A stretch of DNA of 64,000 nt from an uncultured Lentisphaeria bacterium (GCA_905197955.1 CAJKAR010000001.1:62001-126000), one strand, 5' to 3'. Positions 17,529-26,792 are shown, numbered from the stretch's first letter. Numbers and translations are program-made. The notes: a model not told the origin generated them from the sequence alone.

Positions 17529-19157
17529 ATGACCAGACTACCGGTCTATCTTCCGAACATCACTCATGCACCAGTCTACTTTCCCAGGAACGGCAGTGCG
17601 CCGTATCTGCGCTACAATCATTGTGCCGATACGATCCGGTTCCGGGGACGCTTCCTCACCGTGTGGAACGCAAACCGGAATGGCAGAGAAGGGGTCGCCG
17701 GACAGTACAATTTTCTGAGTACCTCCGAAGATTTCATTCACTGGACTTCTCCACTGAAACTGTTTTCCGGAGATTACTGCGATCCCCCGATCCATTCCGA
17801 TCTTCAATGGCAGCCATCGCTGCTCAATGATCGTGATGAGACGCTGTTCTGCGCATGGTGCGACACTGGAAGCGGAGAGACTTTTATTGCCTCCACCACA
17901 GATGGGATCCATTGGAAAAACCGTAGAATTCCTCAACCGCCCCTCTTCTCCTCCGCAGAAGGAATCGTCGCATTCCCGACCAATCATGGACTGGCGGCGC
18001 AGGATGGATCACTCTACTTCCCGGTCAGTTTCCGGGTCCCGGACTACGAGTCCACCCGATATGCCGGAGTCCTGATCAGCCGGGACCGGGGAAAAAGCTG
18101 GTACTGGAGCAAACCGGTCGAAGCAGTGACCTGGGAAACGCTGGGGATCATGCCGGAGCCTGGACTCATGGAACGCCCGTCTCTCTGGGAACCAATCGTC
18201 TACGAATATGACAAGGACACTCTCGGACTGCTCGTCCGCAACAACACCAACACCCGGAATCATCCAGCCATTCAACCGGAACATCTGCTTCTGTTCAGCC
18301 AAAGTCCGGATGGAGGAGAGAGCTGGACACCATGCCGCCCAGTCGAACTGGAAACCGTTGTCTCGCGCTGTTATGCGGAGAGGACAGCGTCCAGTTTTCT
18401 GATGGTCATGAACGACTGGATCCGCGGAATCCCCGGTCATATTCCCCAAGACCGTCTCCATCTTTCACTTTTCTGCGGGACCTCCCGTAATCCGGATCTG
18501 CTTCTTCCCGGCCCTGTTGTTCAGCCGCAGGGCGGAAGAGCATTCTATCCAAACGGATTCACCTTCGACGGCAAACTGTATCTGGTCTACACCTATCCGG
18601 ACTGCATCGGTGCCACGATCGTACACGATCTGCCCGATGGAACACATCCCTATCTTCTTCCCCGCGGCGGACGCGACGGGCTCCGAATCAATTCCGATAC
18701 CGTTGAACTGCTTCAACCGCAGGCGACCCTCGGACTTGTTCTGCCGGAATCCTTCCTCGAAAAGGAACTCATTACTCTGGAATTTGCCTTCTCTGCCGAA
18801 GTCCGCAGCGAAGCCGATTTTCCGCTTCTCTCGCTTGGAGGCAAAACAAAATGCGGAGCACGCCTGCTCCTCCGGTTCGATGCGGATTCAAACCGGGATA
18901 TTCTGATTCTCGCCGACAACAGCGGATCGGAAATCCCGGCGGGTTCTGTTCCCTTCCGCTCTTCCGTCAGACTCCGACTGAACTTGTTCCGGGATAGAAT
19001 CGAACTCTTTCATGGAACGCAAACAATCTGTCTCAAAGGTTCCGTTCTGCGGAAGATCGCATTCGGAGGTCTCTATGAACCACCCGTCTACCCCCTCCTC
19101 AGCTGTGCGGTCCGCGATAAAATCCGGATTCCGATCGACAGCATTCATCCGGAATAA
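17529..19157 (+). CDS. Sialidase-fold (BNR/Asp-box) protein
   Basis: 542 aa without a signal peptide. At least two Asp-box-like repeats occur (ISRDRGKSWYW; SPDGGESWTP), and TEDF/IHW-type blade motifs recur (TSEDFIHWTSP; STTDGIHWKN), as in six-bladed exo-sialidases and related glycosidases. The last 150 residues form a LamG-like beta-sandwich. The Arg triad cannot be assigned reliably by eye, so exo-alpha-sialidase activity is plausible but unproven; other GH families share this fold. It lies 15 nt after the 1316-aa gene with AAGGAGAG before the ATG. A cytoplasmic site would imply that glycans are imported before cleavage. Confidence 0.7.
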   Translation: MTRLPVYLPNITHAPVYFPRNGSAPYLRYNHCADTIRFRGRFLTVWNANRNGREGVAGQYNFLSTSEDFIHWTSPLKLFSGDYCDPPIHSDLQWQPSLLNDRDETLFCAWCDTGSGETFIASTTDGIHWKNRRIPQPPLFSSAEGIVAFPTNHGLAAQDGSLYFPVSFRVPDYESTRYAGVLISRDRGKSWYWSKPVEAVTWETLGIMPEPGLMERPSLWEPIVYEYDKDTLGLLVRNNTNTRNHPAIQPEHLLLFSQSPDGGESWTPCRPVELETVVSRCYAERTASSFLMVMNDWIRGIPGHIPQDRLHLSLFCGTSRNPDLLLPGPVVQPQGGRAFYPNGFTFDGKLYLVYTYPDCIGATIVHDLPDGTHPYLLPRGGRDGLRINSDTVELLQPQATLGLVLPESFLEKELITLEFAFSAEVRSEADFPLLSLGGKTKCGARLLLRFDADSNRDILILADNSGSEIPAGSVPFRSSVRLRLNLFRDRIELFHGTQTICLKGSVLRKIAFGGLYEPPVYPLLSCAVRDKIRIPIDSIHPE

Positions 19158-19200
19158 GCGGAAGAGCGACTTCTCCTCCACACCACACAAAGGAGTCAAC

Positions 19201-19240
19201 AAAAAAAGGGGGAGCCTCCAAAAAACGGAGCTCTTCCCTG
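19201..19240 (-). terminator. Terminator of the LRR-kinase gene
   Basis: On the minus strand a G-rich/C-rich stem with a small bulge (19208-19239, apex of six T) is followed directly by seven T (A7 at 19201-19207 on the plus strand). It lies 36 nt after the kinase stop codon. The convergent plus-strand gene at 17529-19157 may also end here. Confidence 0.7.
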
Positions 19241-19275
19241 AAAAGCTGTTTTCTTTCCGCAATACCAATCAGGCA

Positions 19276-22200
19276 TCACTTCTTCGCCCACTCCAGCACC
19301 AGCGGAAGCCGGATTTCCGGATCACGGCAGGGAAGAATCCCATCCAACGCCAGAAACGGCGCAAACATACAGCCGAGATTCATCTCAGGCGGGAATGCTG
19401 TGTAACGATAAAAAAGGGTTCCGTCGTCAAAAAGCAGATCATTCCCCTCCAGACGCACCCCGAGCCAGAACGGAGTCTCAATTCCGCGCATCAGGATTCC
19501 CCGTTCCAGCGGAGTCTTCCAGGAGGGAAGACGGGCTCCGAACAATACGGCATTTTTCCGGGCTGTCCGGTAATCCACCAGCACGGGTATGGATAGATAG
19601 TATCTGCCGTTGATTTCGGTGGCTAGCGCGCGCAGACCGGATATATCCTTCTCCTCATACGCGATCAACGCCCGCAGAGACTTCCGCAGCGAATTCGTAT
19701 CATCGGGAAGAGTCTCCAGAAAAGCCTTCCAGTTTTCCAGCGTCCAGGATTCATTCCCGAAGATAAAGTGTCTGGGAGGAAGCCGCAGAAACTCTCCGAA
19801 CTTCTCCACATGCGTATCTGCCGCATAAAGCTTATTCAGTTTCAACTTCTCCAGACTCTTCAGCGAACGGATCGGATTCTCCGAACAGTTCAGCTCCCGG
19901 AGCTGAGAAAGACGGCTCAATGGACGAAGCGACTCAATCCGATTGCCGGAAACCGAAAGAGTTCGAAGATTCACACACTTCTTCAATGGTTCCAGAGAAT
20001 CAATCCGGTTGAAATCCAGATAAAGCTGATTCAGCTTCACGAGCGCGGCACAGGCACCTGGATCTGAAATCCGGTTGTGAATCAGCATCAGTTTCTGAAG
20101 ACCCGGAGAAGATTTCAGAGGATCAATCGAAAGAATTCTGTTGAAATTCAAATCCAGAGTTGTCAGCGGCATTCCGCGCAGAGGGGAGAGATCCTCAATC
20201 CTGTTTCCCGATGCGGTGAGGATAGCAAGCTTCTTTTCCCGAAGAGGTTCCAGAGAAATAATCCGGTTTTCCGCAATGTTCAGTTCCGTCAGCGGCATTC
20301 CGCGCAGAGGGTCCAGCGACTCCACCCGGTTGCAGGCAACATTCAGTTTTTTCAGCGGCATTGTCTTCAATGGCGAAAGATCACGAATGCCGTTGCGGGA
20401 AACATCCAGCGATTCCAAAGTCAGATGCCGGAGAAATTCCAGCGATTCCAATCCGCAGTTCACCAGAGCCAGACGCTTCAGGGTCGGAGATCTCCATTCC
20501 GGAAAAAATTTCACAGGAAGCGAATCCAGACGCAGGGAACGGAGATTCATCTCCTCCAGCGGAGAAAAATCGGAAACATCGCAGCGGATCAGAGACAATT
20601 TCCGAAGGTTCGATTTCCGAAGCGGATCCAGAGTCCGGATGCCGGCATCCGAAAGCACCAGAGTCGAAAGCGGCATATCCCGCAGAACGGAAAGATCGTC
20701 AATCATCTTTCCGGATGCCGTCAGAGCAAACCCCTGCGGCTCTATGCCGATGGAAATCGAGGCGCCGGGCCAGACCTGCGCCAGACGCGCATTCCATTCG
20801 GGAATCCTGCTCTTGTAGTTGGCAAGAAGTCGGGAAAGATGCAGTCCCTGTGCGGCAAGCATTCGCCGATCCGGGGAGGAGGCGGATTCCTCCGCTTCAA
20901 TGTAAAGTTCTTTCGCCACATCATAATTCCCCTTGCGGAGCTGACGCGAGGCAATGTCAAGCAGATCAACTTTGATCGGAGTTCCCAGGGTCATCAGCTT
21001 CACGCTGCGCAGCGTCAGAGAGGATTTTGTAAACGACATCACACAAGGAGCGACATCTCCGGACACGACCCCCTGTCCGCCAAAATCATGATAATTAATC
21101 AGCTCCTGACCGTTGAAACTCATTTTCAAGGTAATTCCCCGGCTCTCCGGCAGAAGGATCATATCGAATTTGCAGATCTCGCTCTTTTTCAGATCAATGG
21201 AATGCTCCGCCAGAATCTCATGGTTCGATCCCCGCATGACCGCCATATAAGGATCCTCTCCCGGGATCACAGCAAACAGATAGCCGGACTCGAAATTATC
21301 GTTGTTCAGACTCACCATCATGATACTGCCCTGCCTGAACTCCTCCCAGGAAAGCTCCATCAGAAGACGCATTTCGCTGCCCGCCAGATTCTCGCGGAAA
21401 ATCATATTCAATCCCCCCGAACCGGAAAAGATCCGGATTCCTCCGGGAATCGTTTTCACATAGCGTTTCGCCTGATTCATGGAAAGATATGCATCTCTCC
21501 CGAAGAAAAATCCCCAGCGGTCATACAGATACGCATCGGAAAAGACATCTTCAAACTTGAGCTTCCATTCACTGGCGGACTCCTTATGGATCCTCTCCTC
21601 CAGTCCGGCGATTGTCCGCTCCGCCGCAATGCGGGCGCGAACCACGGGACCGTATACCAGCTTCTCCTGCTGGCGGTAGTACAGGTGTGTTCCGAGAAAT
21701 GCCGCAGAAATCAGAATTGTCAGCACAAGCGAACAGACCACGTAGATCTGCACTTTCTTCCGTTTCAGCCAGAGCAGCAGATTTGTAAAGAATCCGGCAT
21801 CTTCCGCCACGGTCGCATATCCGTTCATATAGGATACCACATCGGCCTTCAGATCCGCAACCGAGGCGTATCGGCGGGAAGGACTGCGCTCCATCGCCTT
21901 GTAAATCACAAACTCAAGCGCCTGCGGAATATGACGGTCCCCGGAGGCGAATGTATGCGGCGGAATAATATTCCCGTCCAGCACGTTCCGGATGATCTCC
22001 CGGGCATTTTCCCCCGCAAACGGCTTGTTCAGAGTCAGCATGGAATAGAGAATTGCTCCCAGAGAGTAGATATCGGTCCGGCGTCCGCGGCGACTGTTCC
22101 TCCCGGCTGCCTGTTCCGGAGCCATGTATTCCGGGGTTCCCTTGACGATGCCGTCCATCGTCATGCGGGTGGCTTTCAGAAGGGGTATTTCCGGAGTTTC

Positions 22201-22740
22201 ATCGCCATCGGACTGAACTTCGTCGATCTTTCTGGCAAGCCCCCAGTCCAGAACGAGCACCTCGCCGTAATCGCCGACCTGAATGTTGTCCGGCTTCAAA
22301 TCCAGATGAATGATTCCTTTTGAATGAGCAAATGCGATTCCGTCGCAAACCTTGAGAAAAATCTCCAGCAGGGTGCGGAGCGGATACTTCCGCACATATA
22401 CGGGATCTTTCTCCTTGAGTTTCTTCAGAATATGCTCCAGCGTGCAGCCATGCACCAGTTTCATGGTAAAATAAGGCGCGCCGGTTTTGCTGGTGCCGAT
22501 TTCATGAACGGGAACAATGTTCGGGTGCTCCAGAGAAGCGGTGATCCGGGCTTCATTCAGGAAGCGTTCGTAACTCTCTTCCGAGGATTCTTTCGAAATT
22601 GCCATGGCGACTTCACGGCAGGCGTTGATATCATCCGACTGGATGACCACTTTCATTCCGCCCGCCCCCAGAATATTGTGCGCGCGATATTTTTCCGGAG
22701 CGGAAAAGAGATTTTTCTGACTGGGTATTTTCTCTGTCAC
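19276..22740 (-). CDS. Transmembrane Ser/Thr protein kinase with LRR and lectin-like ectodomain
   Basis: 1154 aa, GTG start. Residues 15-300 are a Hanks-type kinase: glycine loop GAGGMK (25-30), alpha-C Glu in LNEA, catalytic loop HLDLKPDN (145-152), DWG (165-167), GTPEYMAPEQ (201-210). The usual beta-3 Lys is Ala47 (VAMA), while Lys30 in the glycine loop sits where WNK kinases keep their catalytic Lys. One membrane span lies near 331-351. Outside come a LamG-like domain (395-585), a short helical stretch, about 13 leucine-rich repeats of SDS22/internalin style (690-985; NRIxxLxPLxxMPLxxLxL) and a C-type-lectin-like end (1055-1120; YRTARKNAVLFGARLPS, FWLGVRL, DDGTLFYRY). A sensor of surface ligands is likely. 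Confidence 0.85.
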   Translation of the reverse strand: MTEKIPSQKNLFSAPEKYRAHNILGAGGMKVVIQSDDINACREVAMAISKESSEESYERFLNEARITASLEHPNIVPVHEIGTSKTGAPYFTMKLVHGCTLEHILKKLKEKDPVYVRKYPLRTLLEIFLKVCDGIAFAHSKGIIHLDLKPDNIQVGDYGEVLVLDWGLARKIDEVQSDGDETPEIPLLKATRMTMDGIVKGTPEYMAPEQAAGRNSRRGRRTDIYSLGAILYSMLTLNKPFAGENAREIIRNVLDGNIIPPHTFASGDRHIPQALEFVIYKAMERSPSRRYASVADLKADVVSYMNGYATVAEDAGFFTNLLLWLKRKKVQIYVVCSLVLTILISAAFLGTHLYYRQQEKLVYGPVVRARIAAERTIAGLEERIHKESASEWKLKFEDVFSDAYLYDRWGFFFGRDAYLSMNQAKRYVKTIPGGIRIFSGSGGLNMIFRENLAGSEMRLLMELSWEEFRQGSIMMVSLNNDNFESGYLFAVIPGEDPYMAVMRGSNHEILAEHSIDLKKSEICKFDMILLPESRGITLKMSFNGQELINYHDFGGQGVVSGDVAPCVMSFTKSSLTLRSVKLMTLGTPIKVDLLDIASRQLRKGNYDVAKELYIEAEESASSPDRRMLAAQGLHLSRLLANYKSRIPEWNARLAQVWPGASISIGIEPQGFALTASGKMIDDLSVLRDMPLSTLVLSDAGIRTLDPLRKSNLRKLSLIRCDVSDFSPLEEMNLRSLRLDSLPVKFFPEWRSPTLKRLALVNCGLESLEFLRHLTLESLDVSRNGIRDLSPLKTMPLKKLNVACNRVESLDPLRGMPLTELNIAENRIISLEPLREKKLAILTASGNRIEDLSPLRGMPLTTLDLNFNRILSIDPLKSSPGLQKLMLIHNRISDPGACAALVKLNQLYLDFNRIDSLEPLKKCVNLRTLSVSGNRIESLRPLSRLSQLRELNCSENPIRSLKSLEKLKLNKLYAADTHVEKFGEFLRLPPRHFIFGNESWTLENWKAFLETLPDDTNSLRKSLRALIAYEEKDISGLRALATEINGRYYLSIPVLVDYRTARKNAVLFGARLPSWKTPLERGILMRGIETPFWLGVRLEGNDLLFDDGTLFYRYTAFPPEMNLGCMFAPFLALDGILPCRDPEIRLPLVLEWAKK

Positions 22741-22792
22741 CGCCTCTGCTCCGCGTCTTTGCCGATCACTCCGCTCATGATTCTTTCACTCC

Positions 22793-22836
22793 CGTAAACG
22801 ACTTGTACAATAGCCGTTTACGCAGGAAGATACAAG
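22793..22836 (-). promoter_or_regulatory. Promoter and inverted repeat upstream of the kinase
   Basis: On the minus strand a -35-like TTGTAT, 17-bp spacer and -10-like TATTGT end near 22803. They overlap a perfect 8-bp inverted repeat, CGTAAACG (22793-22800) and CGTTTACG (22815-22822). This could be an operator or a hairpin in the leader RNA. A 13-codon reading frame (ATG near 22776) ends in a TGA that overlaps the kinase GTG. Confidence 0.45.
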
Positions 22837-22916
22837 CGGGAAATGAAAAATATTTCACCCCAAGTCTCAGCAGCAGACGTATGCAGAAGAGCGGACGCTC
22901 AAATTTTCTTTTCTCT

Positions 22917-24335
22917 TCACTCTGCGGAGCGCGGAATCAGATTCCGTTCAATCACGCTCATTTTCCGCCATTTTCCCTGACGGAAGCGGAGATAGAACAC
23001 CGCCGCAACCACAAAGGTATAAAGCACCAGAACGCTCCAGAAAAACGAGACCGGCGCACGCAGTTTGATCGCAATCAGACTGGGCACAATCCAGACGAGC
23101 CAGCCGGTCAGCACGCTGCCCCACATCGCAAAAGCCGTATCGCCCGCCCCCTTGATCGCGGAAACATACAGCATCTGAATGCCGTCAAGGAACGTGAATG
23201 CGGCTATGAATTTCAGGAAATAGCGGGCCATCTCCATCGTTTCGATCTGTCCGGGATCTCCTTCGCGATAGAACAGCGCCATTGCCGGATCGGGCCAGAA
23301 TGCAAAAAACAACGTCATGAGCCCCATGTACCACATCACAAGGAAACGGGCGTTGGCGACTGCGCGACGGGCCGCTGCGGGGACTCCGGCACCAACCGAT
23401 TGACCAACCAGAATGGAAACGGTCTGTCCCAGTCCAAGCATTGGAATAAAGGCCATCGCATTCAGGGAGAACGCGATCGTTGCCGCCTCCTGAATGCGCA
23501 TGTTTTCCACATCGCTCCCCCCCACATTTCCCAGCAGGACAATGAAAATATTGAACGAGGAAATCTCAATGAGAAGCTGAATTCCGTTCGGAGTCCCATA
23601 CCGGACCAGCCGTTTCCAGAGATCCCATTCGAACTTCGGCGGCCATGTGGCATACCGTCTGCGGTTTTCCCTGCGGAAGAACAGAAGCAGGAACAAACTC
23701 AGGCCGATCAGTCCGGAAAGCAGCGTTCCGTAGGCGGCTCCGCGAATCCCCAGCTCGGGCGATCCCCAGTTGCCGTAAATGAACATATAGTTCAACGGAA
23801 TATTGCTGGAAACCATGATGAAATTGATGATCATGACCGCCAGAGTCTTTCCCCGTCCGCTCCAGAACGCGCTGAACGCCCCGATGCAGAGCGGAATCCA
23901 TGCGCCGAGAGCCAGCACCCGGAAATAGATGCACTCCTGCCGATAGACATTTTCCGCATGATTGAACAGCTTCAGCAGCGAATCGCCCCAGAACCACCCG
24001 CTTGCAAGCAGCAGTCCGCCGACCAGAGCAACTCCGGCAGCCTGCCAGATGGACACTCCCACCCTTTTCTCCGCCCCCGCCCCTGTATACTGCGCCACAA
24101 AGGTGTTCGCATATCCGACGATTCCCACAAAAATGCAGGAAATGGAAAAACTGGTCATTCCCGCTGGCATTGCCGCGCTGACCGCCTCTGCCGAATACCG
24201 AGCCAGCATCACTCTGTCGCTGAACAGATTGACCGCATGTCCCGCGGCCGCCATAATCAGAGGAAATGCCACCTGCAGAACATGCTTCATTCCGCAGTTC
24301 TTGACCGAATCCAAACGAGTGCTTTGAGAATCCAT
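22917..24335 (-). CDS. MATE family efflux transporter
   Basis: 472 aa with twelve predicted membrane spans in two homologous halves (VLQVAFPLIMAAAGHAVNLFSDRVMLARYSAEAVSAAMPAG; MLGLGQTVSILVGQSVGAG). MATE proteins use Na+ or H+ gradients to expel drugs or metabolites, and also flip glycan-lipid or peptide precursors in some lineages. The gene lies 39 nt after smpB on the same strand and is probably transcribed with the chaperone genes, an association without an obvious functional reason. Confidence 0.9.
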   Translation of the reverse strand: MDSQSTRLDSVKNCGMKHVLQVAFPLIMAAAGHAVNLFSDRVMLARYSAEAVSAAMPAGMTSFSISCIFVGIVGYANTFVAQYTGAGAEKRVGVSIWQAAGVALVGGLLLASGWFWGDSLLKLFNHAENVYRQECIYFRVLALGAWIPLCIGAFSAFWSGRGKTLAVMIINFIMVSSNIPLNYMFIYGNWGSPELGIRGAAYGTLLSGLIGLSLFLLLFFRRENRRRYATWPPKFEWDLWKRLVRYGTPNGIQLLIEISSFNIFIVLLGNVGGSDVENMRIQEAATIAFSLNAMAFIPMLGLGQTVSILVGQSVGAGVPAAARRAVANARFLVMWYMGLMTLFFAFWPDPAMALFYREGDPGQIETMEMARYFLKFIAAFTFLDGIQMLYVSAIKGAGDTAFAMWGSVLTGWLVWIVPSLIAIKLRAPVSFFWSVLVLYTFVVAAVFYLRFRQGKWRKMSVIERNLIPRSAE

Positions 24336-24374
24336 AAAAAACCAGATCTGTTTTCTCGTATTTGCCGAACAGGA

Positions 24375-24848
24375 TCACGAATACCGCGCAACGGAACGGC
24401 GCGTATCCATCTCATCCTGCTTTTTCCGCAGAGTTTCCCGTTTGTCGCCGAACGTCTTGCCTTTCGCAAGTCCAAGCTCCATTTTGACGCGCCGGTTCTT
24501 CAAATACAGTTTCAAAGGCACCAGCGCAATCCCCCGCTCCTTGACTTTCTGAGAGATCTTCAGGATCTCCTTCTTGTGCAGGAGCAGACGCCGCGTTCTC
24601 AACGGCATATGATTGAAACGGTTTCCTTCCGTATAGGGCGCTATGTGCATCCCGTAGACGAACACCTGCCCCCGGTCGATTTTTGCAAACGACTCACCCA
24701 GAGACACCGCATGGGCACGGCAGCTTTTCACTTCCGTGCCCACCAGTTCCACTCCGGCTTCGATCGAATCAATGATTTCGTAATCGTGCCATGCCTTCCG
24801 GTTTCTGGCAAGCGGTTCGTCTTCGCTGAATTTCTCTTTTTTTGCCAT
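24375..24848 (-). CDS. smpB: SsrA-binding protein SmpB
   Basis: 157 aa, normal length. The OB-fold core matches SmpB throughout (NRKAWHDYEI; GVELVGTEVKSCR; SFAKI; GMHIAPYTEGNRFNHMPLRTRRLLLHKKEI; GLAKGKTFGDKRETLRKK). SmpB binds tmRNA and places it in stalled ribosomes so that unfinished proteins are tagged. It starts 5 nt after the dnaJ stop. The tmRNA gene was not found in this window. Confidence 0.97.
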   Translation of the reverse strand: MAKKEKFSEDEPLARNRKAWHDYEIIDSIEAGVELVGTEVKSCRAHAVSLGESFAKIDRGQVFVYGMHIAPYTEGNRFNHMPLRTRRLLLHKKEILKISQKVKERGIALVPLKLYLKNRRVKMELGLAKGKTFGDKRETLRKKQDEMDTRRSVARYS

Positions 24849-24853
24849 TCTGC

Positions 24854-26038
24854 TTACGCCATGTACTGTTTTGCCTTAGCCTCGAATTCCGCAATCATCG
24901 GATGGTTGGCCGAAGTCAGGGAATCGTTGAAATACGTCAGCAGATCCTTCTGCTGCCTGGTCAGATTGGCGGGAGTTTCCACATGCAGCTTCACCAGCTG
25001 ATCGCCTTTTCCGCCGCCTTTCAGCGCGGGAAAGCCTTTGCCTTTGATACGCAGTGTCGCGCCGCTCTGAGTTCCTTCCGGGACTTTCATCCGGACCTTC
25101 GTCCCCGCCATTGTCGGAACCGTGACAACTCCGCCGGAAACCGCGGTTGCCAGCGTAATCGGCAGCTCGCAGATCAGATTGAGCCCGTCCCGCTTGAAAA
25201 CCGGATGAGCCCGAAGCTGAATAATGACATAAAGATCGCCCTGCGCTCCGCCGTTTGTTCCAGCTTCGCCCTCATGAGCGATCCGGAGTTTGGAGCCGTT
25301 GTCAACGCCAGCCGGAATACGGACCTTCAGTTCCCGTTCCACACGGACACGCCCCTGCCCGCCGCACGCCTTGCAGGCGGCCTGCGACACCTGACCGCTG
25401 CCGCCGCACTGCGGACAAGTCTGCGTCATACCGAACAGACCGGTCTGCACCTGTCCCTGTCCGCCGCACTGCGGACAAGTCTTTTTCGGCACCGATGGAT
25501 CCGCTCCGCTTCCACCGCATGCGCCGCAGGGATCAAGCTTTGCGATTTTAAATGTTTTTTCCGTCCCGGTAAACGCCTCGTCCAGCGAGATTTCAAGCGT
25601 GTACTGCAAATTCGCTCCAGGTTGTCCATGCGCTCTTGCGCGCCGGGATCTGCCGCGTCCTCCGAGCATATCCTCGAAGAAGCTGGCGCCGCCGGCTCCG
25701 CCCGCGCCGCCGAACATCTGACTGAACATCTCATACGGATCACGGAAATTCTGAGCTCCGCCCGCGCCGCCGAATCCACCAGGACCTCCGGCTCCGCCCG
25801 CGCCGCCGGCACGGAAGTAATCGGAACCGAACTGATCGTAATCAGCACGTTTTTTCGGATCGCTGAGCACCTCGTATGCTTCGGAGACTTTCTTGAATTT
25901 CTCCTCAGCCGCCTTGTTTCCCGGATTTTTGTCAGGATGATACTTCACGGCAAGCTTACGGTATGCCTTCTTGATTTCATCGGCTGTTGCGGACTTGTTC
26001 AGTCCAAGTATTTTATAATAATCTTCGTTTCCTGCCAT
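24854..26038 (-). CDS. dnaJ: Chaperone protein DnaJ
   Basis: 394 aa. J domain at 1-75 with the HPD motif (KYHPDKNPG). An unusually Gly/Ala-rich G/F region (about 78-130, repeated GGAGG) follows. The zinc-binding domain has four CxxCxGxG repeats (CGACGGSG, CPQCGGQG, CPQCGGSG, CKACGGQG), and the C-terminal client-binding domain is complete (VRIPAGVDNGSKLRI). It stimulates DnaK ATPase. It is placed between grpE and smpB; dnaK is not in the window. Confidence 0.97.
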   Translation of the reverse strand: MAGNEDYYKILGLNKSATADEIKKAYRKLAVKYHPDKNPGNKAAEEKFKKVSEAYEVLSDPKKRADYDQFGSDYFRAGGAGGAGGPGGFGGAGGAQNFRDPYEMFSQMFGGAGGAGGASFFEDMLGGRGRSRRARAHGQPGANLQYTLEISLDEAFTGTEKTFKIAKLDPCGACGGSGADPSVPKKTCPQCGGQGQVQTGLFGMTQTCPQCGGSGQVSQAACKACGGQGRVRVERELKVRIPAGVDNGSKLRIAHEGEAGTNGGAQGDLYVIIQLRAHPVFKRDGLNLICELPITLATAVSGGVVTVPTMAGTKVRMKVPEGTQSGATLRIKGKGFPALKGGGKGDQLVKLHVETPANLTRQQKDLLTYFNDSLTSANHPMIAEFEAKAKQYMA

Positions 26039-26067
26039 AGTTTTCCTATCCCCGTTTCTGTTCCGGA

Positions 26068-26781
26068 TTATTCATCCGCCTTCTGCTGCGGCCCGGAACT
26101 GACCACAACCATTGCCGGTTTCAGCAGACGCTTCGGAGTTTTGTAGCCAAGACTCCACTGGCGGATCACCTTCCCGGCCGGCACCGTATCGGATGCCTCC
26201 TGCGAAACGGCCTCATGCAGATTCGGATCGAAATCCTTTCCGACCGCATCAATCTTCTCGACTCCCAGCTCCGAAAACGCCTTGTCGAATTCATTCTGAA
26301 TCATCTTCATACCGTCCAGAAGCGACTTCAGATTGTTCGACGCGGAAGATGCCGCAACCGCCATCGAAAAGTGATCAAATACCTGAAGAAACGGAGTAAT
26401 CGTATCCATCATAACGTTCAAACGGAGTGTTTCCATCTCCTTTGCCGTTCTTTTGCGGGTATTGTCCATTTCAGCAACGGCGCGCAGATATTTATCGTCG
26501 GCGTCCTTGAGCTTTGTCTCCAGCTCCTTTATTTTCGCTTCACATTCCGCTTCCGGAAAATTGGGAGCGGGTTCCGTATTTTTCGCACCGTCCGCAGGCT
26601 CCGCCGCCTGTTCACCGTTCTTTTCCCCGGGGGCACGGCGGGGGGGCTGCGCCTTTGCGTTCATTTTCTCATCTTTGCCGGATGCCTTCGCTGACTTTTC
26701 TTTTTCTGCGGATGCCATTTCCTCACCGTTCTTCTTTTTCAAATTTCCGGCGTCTCCGCCGTTCTGTGTTTCATTTGCCAT
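26068..26781 (-). CDS. grpE: Nucleotide exchange factor GrpE
   Basis: 237 aa from the ATG at 26781, with AGAGG 8 nt upstream; a TTG two codons earlier is less likely. The first 75 residues are low-complexity and charged (Lys/Glu/Ala-rich). The coiled coil (CEAKIKELETKLKDADDKYLRAVAEMDNTRKRT) and the C-terminal beta domain (AVGKDFDPNLHEAVSQE; GKVIRQWSLGYK) are typical. GrpE releases ADP from DnaK. Co-directional with dnaJ 29 nt downstream. Confidence 0.96.
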   Translation of the reverse strand: MANETQNGGDAGNLKKKNGEEMASAEKEKSAKASGKDEKMNAKAQPPRRAPGEKNGEQAAEPADGAKNTEPAPNFPEAECEAKIKELETKLKDADDKYLRAVAEMDNTRKRTAKEMETLRLNVMMDTITPFLQVFDHFSMAVAASSASNNLKSLLDGMKMIQNEFDKAFSELGVEKIDAVGKDFDPNLHEAVSQEASDTVPAGKVIRQWSLGYKTPKRLLKPAMVVVSSGPQQKADE

Positions 26782-26792
26782 ATTCAACCTCT

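Noticed and set aside
19850..20700. Short DNA repeats that could suggest a CRISPR array
   Set aside because: They encode the leucine-rich repeats, are imperfect, and have no constant spacer length.
20077..22323. Long open frame on the plus strand opposite the kinase gene
   Set aside because: Basic, low-complexity translation mirroring the LRR codons, no domains and no ribosome site; an antisense artefact.
24300..24400. tmRNA gene near smpB
   Set aside because: Neither a tRNA-like end nor an Ala-rich tag frame was seen here or in other gaps.
25680..25830. GC-rich tandem repeat
   Set aside because: It is the Gly/Ala-rich linker of DnaJ, not a mobile or satellite repeat.
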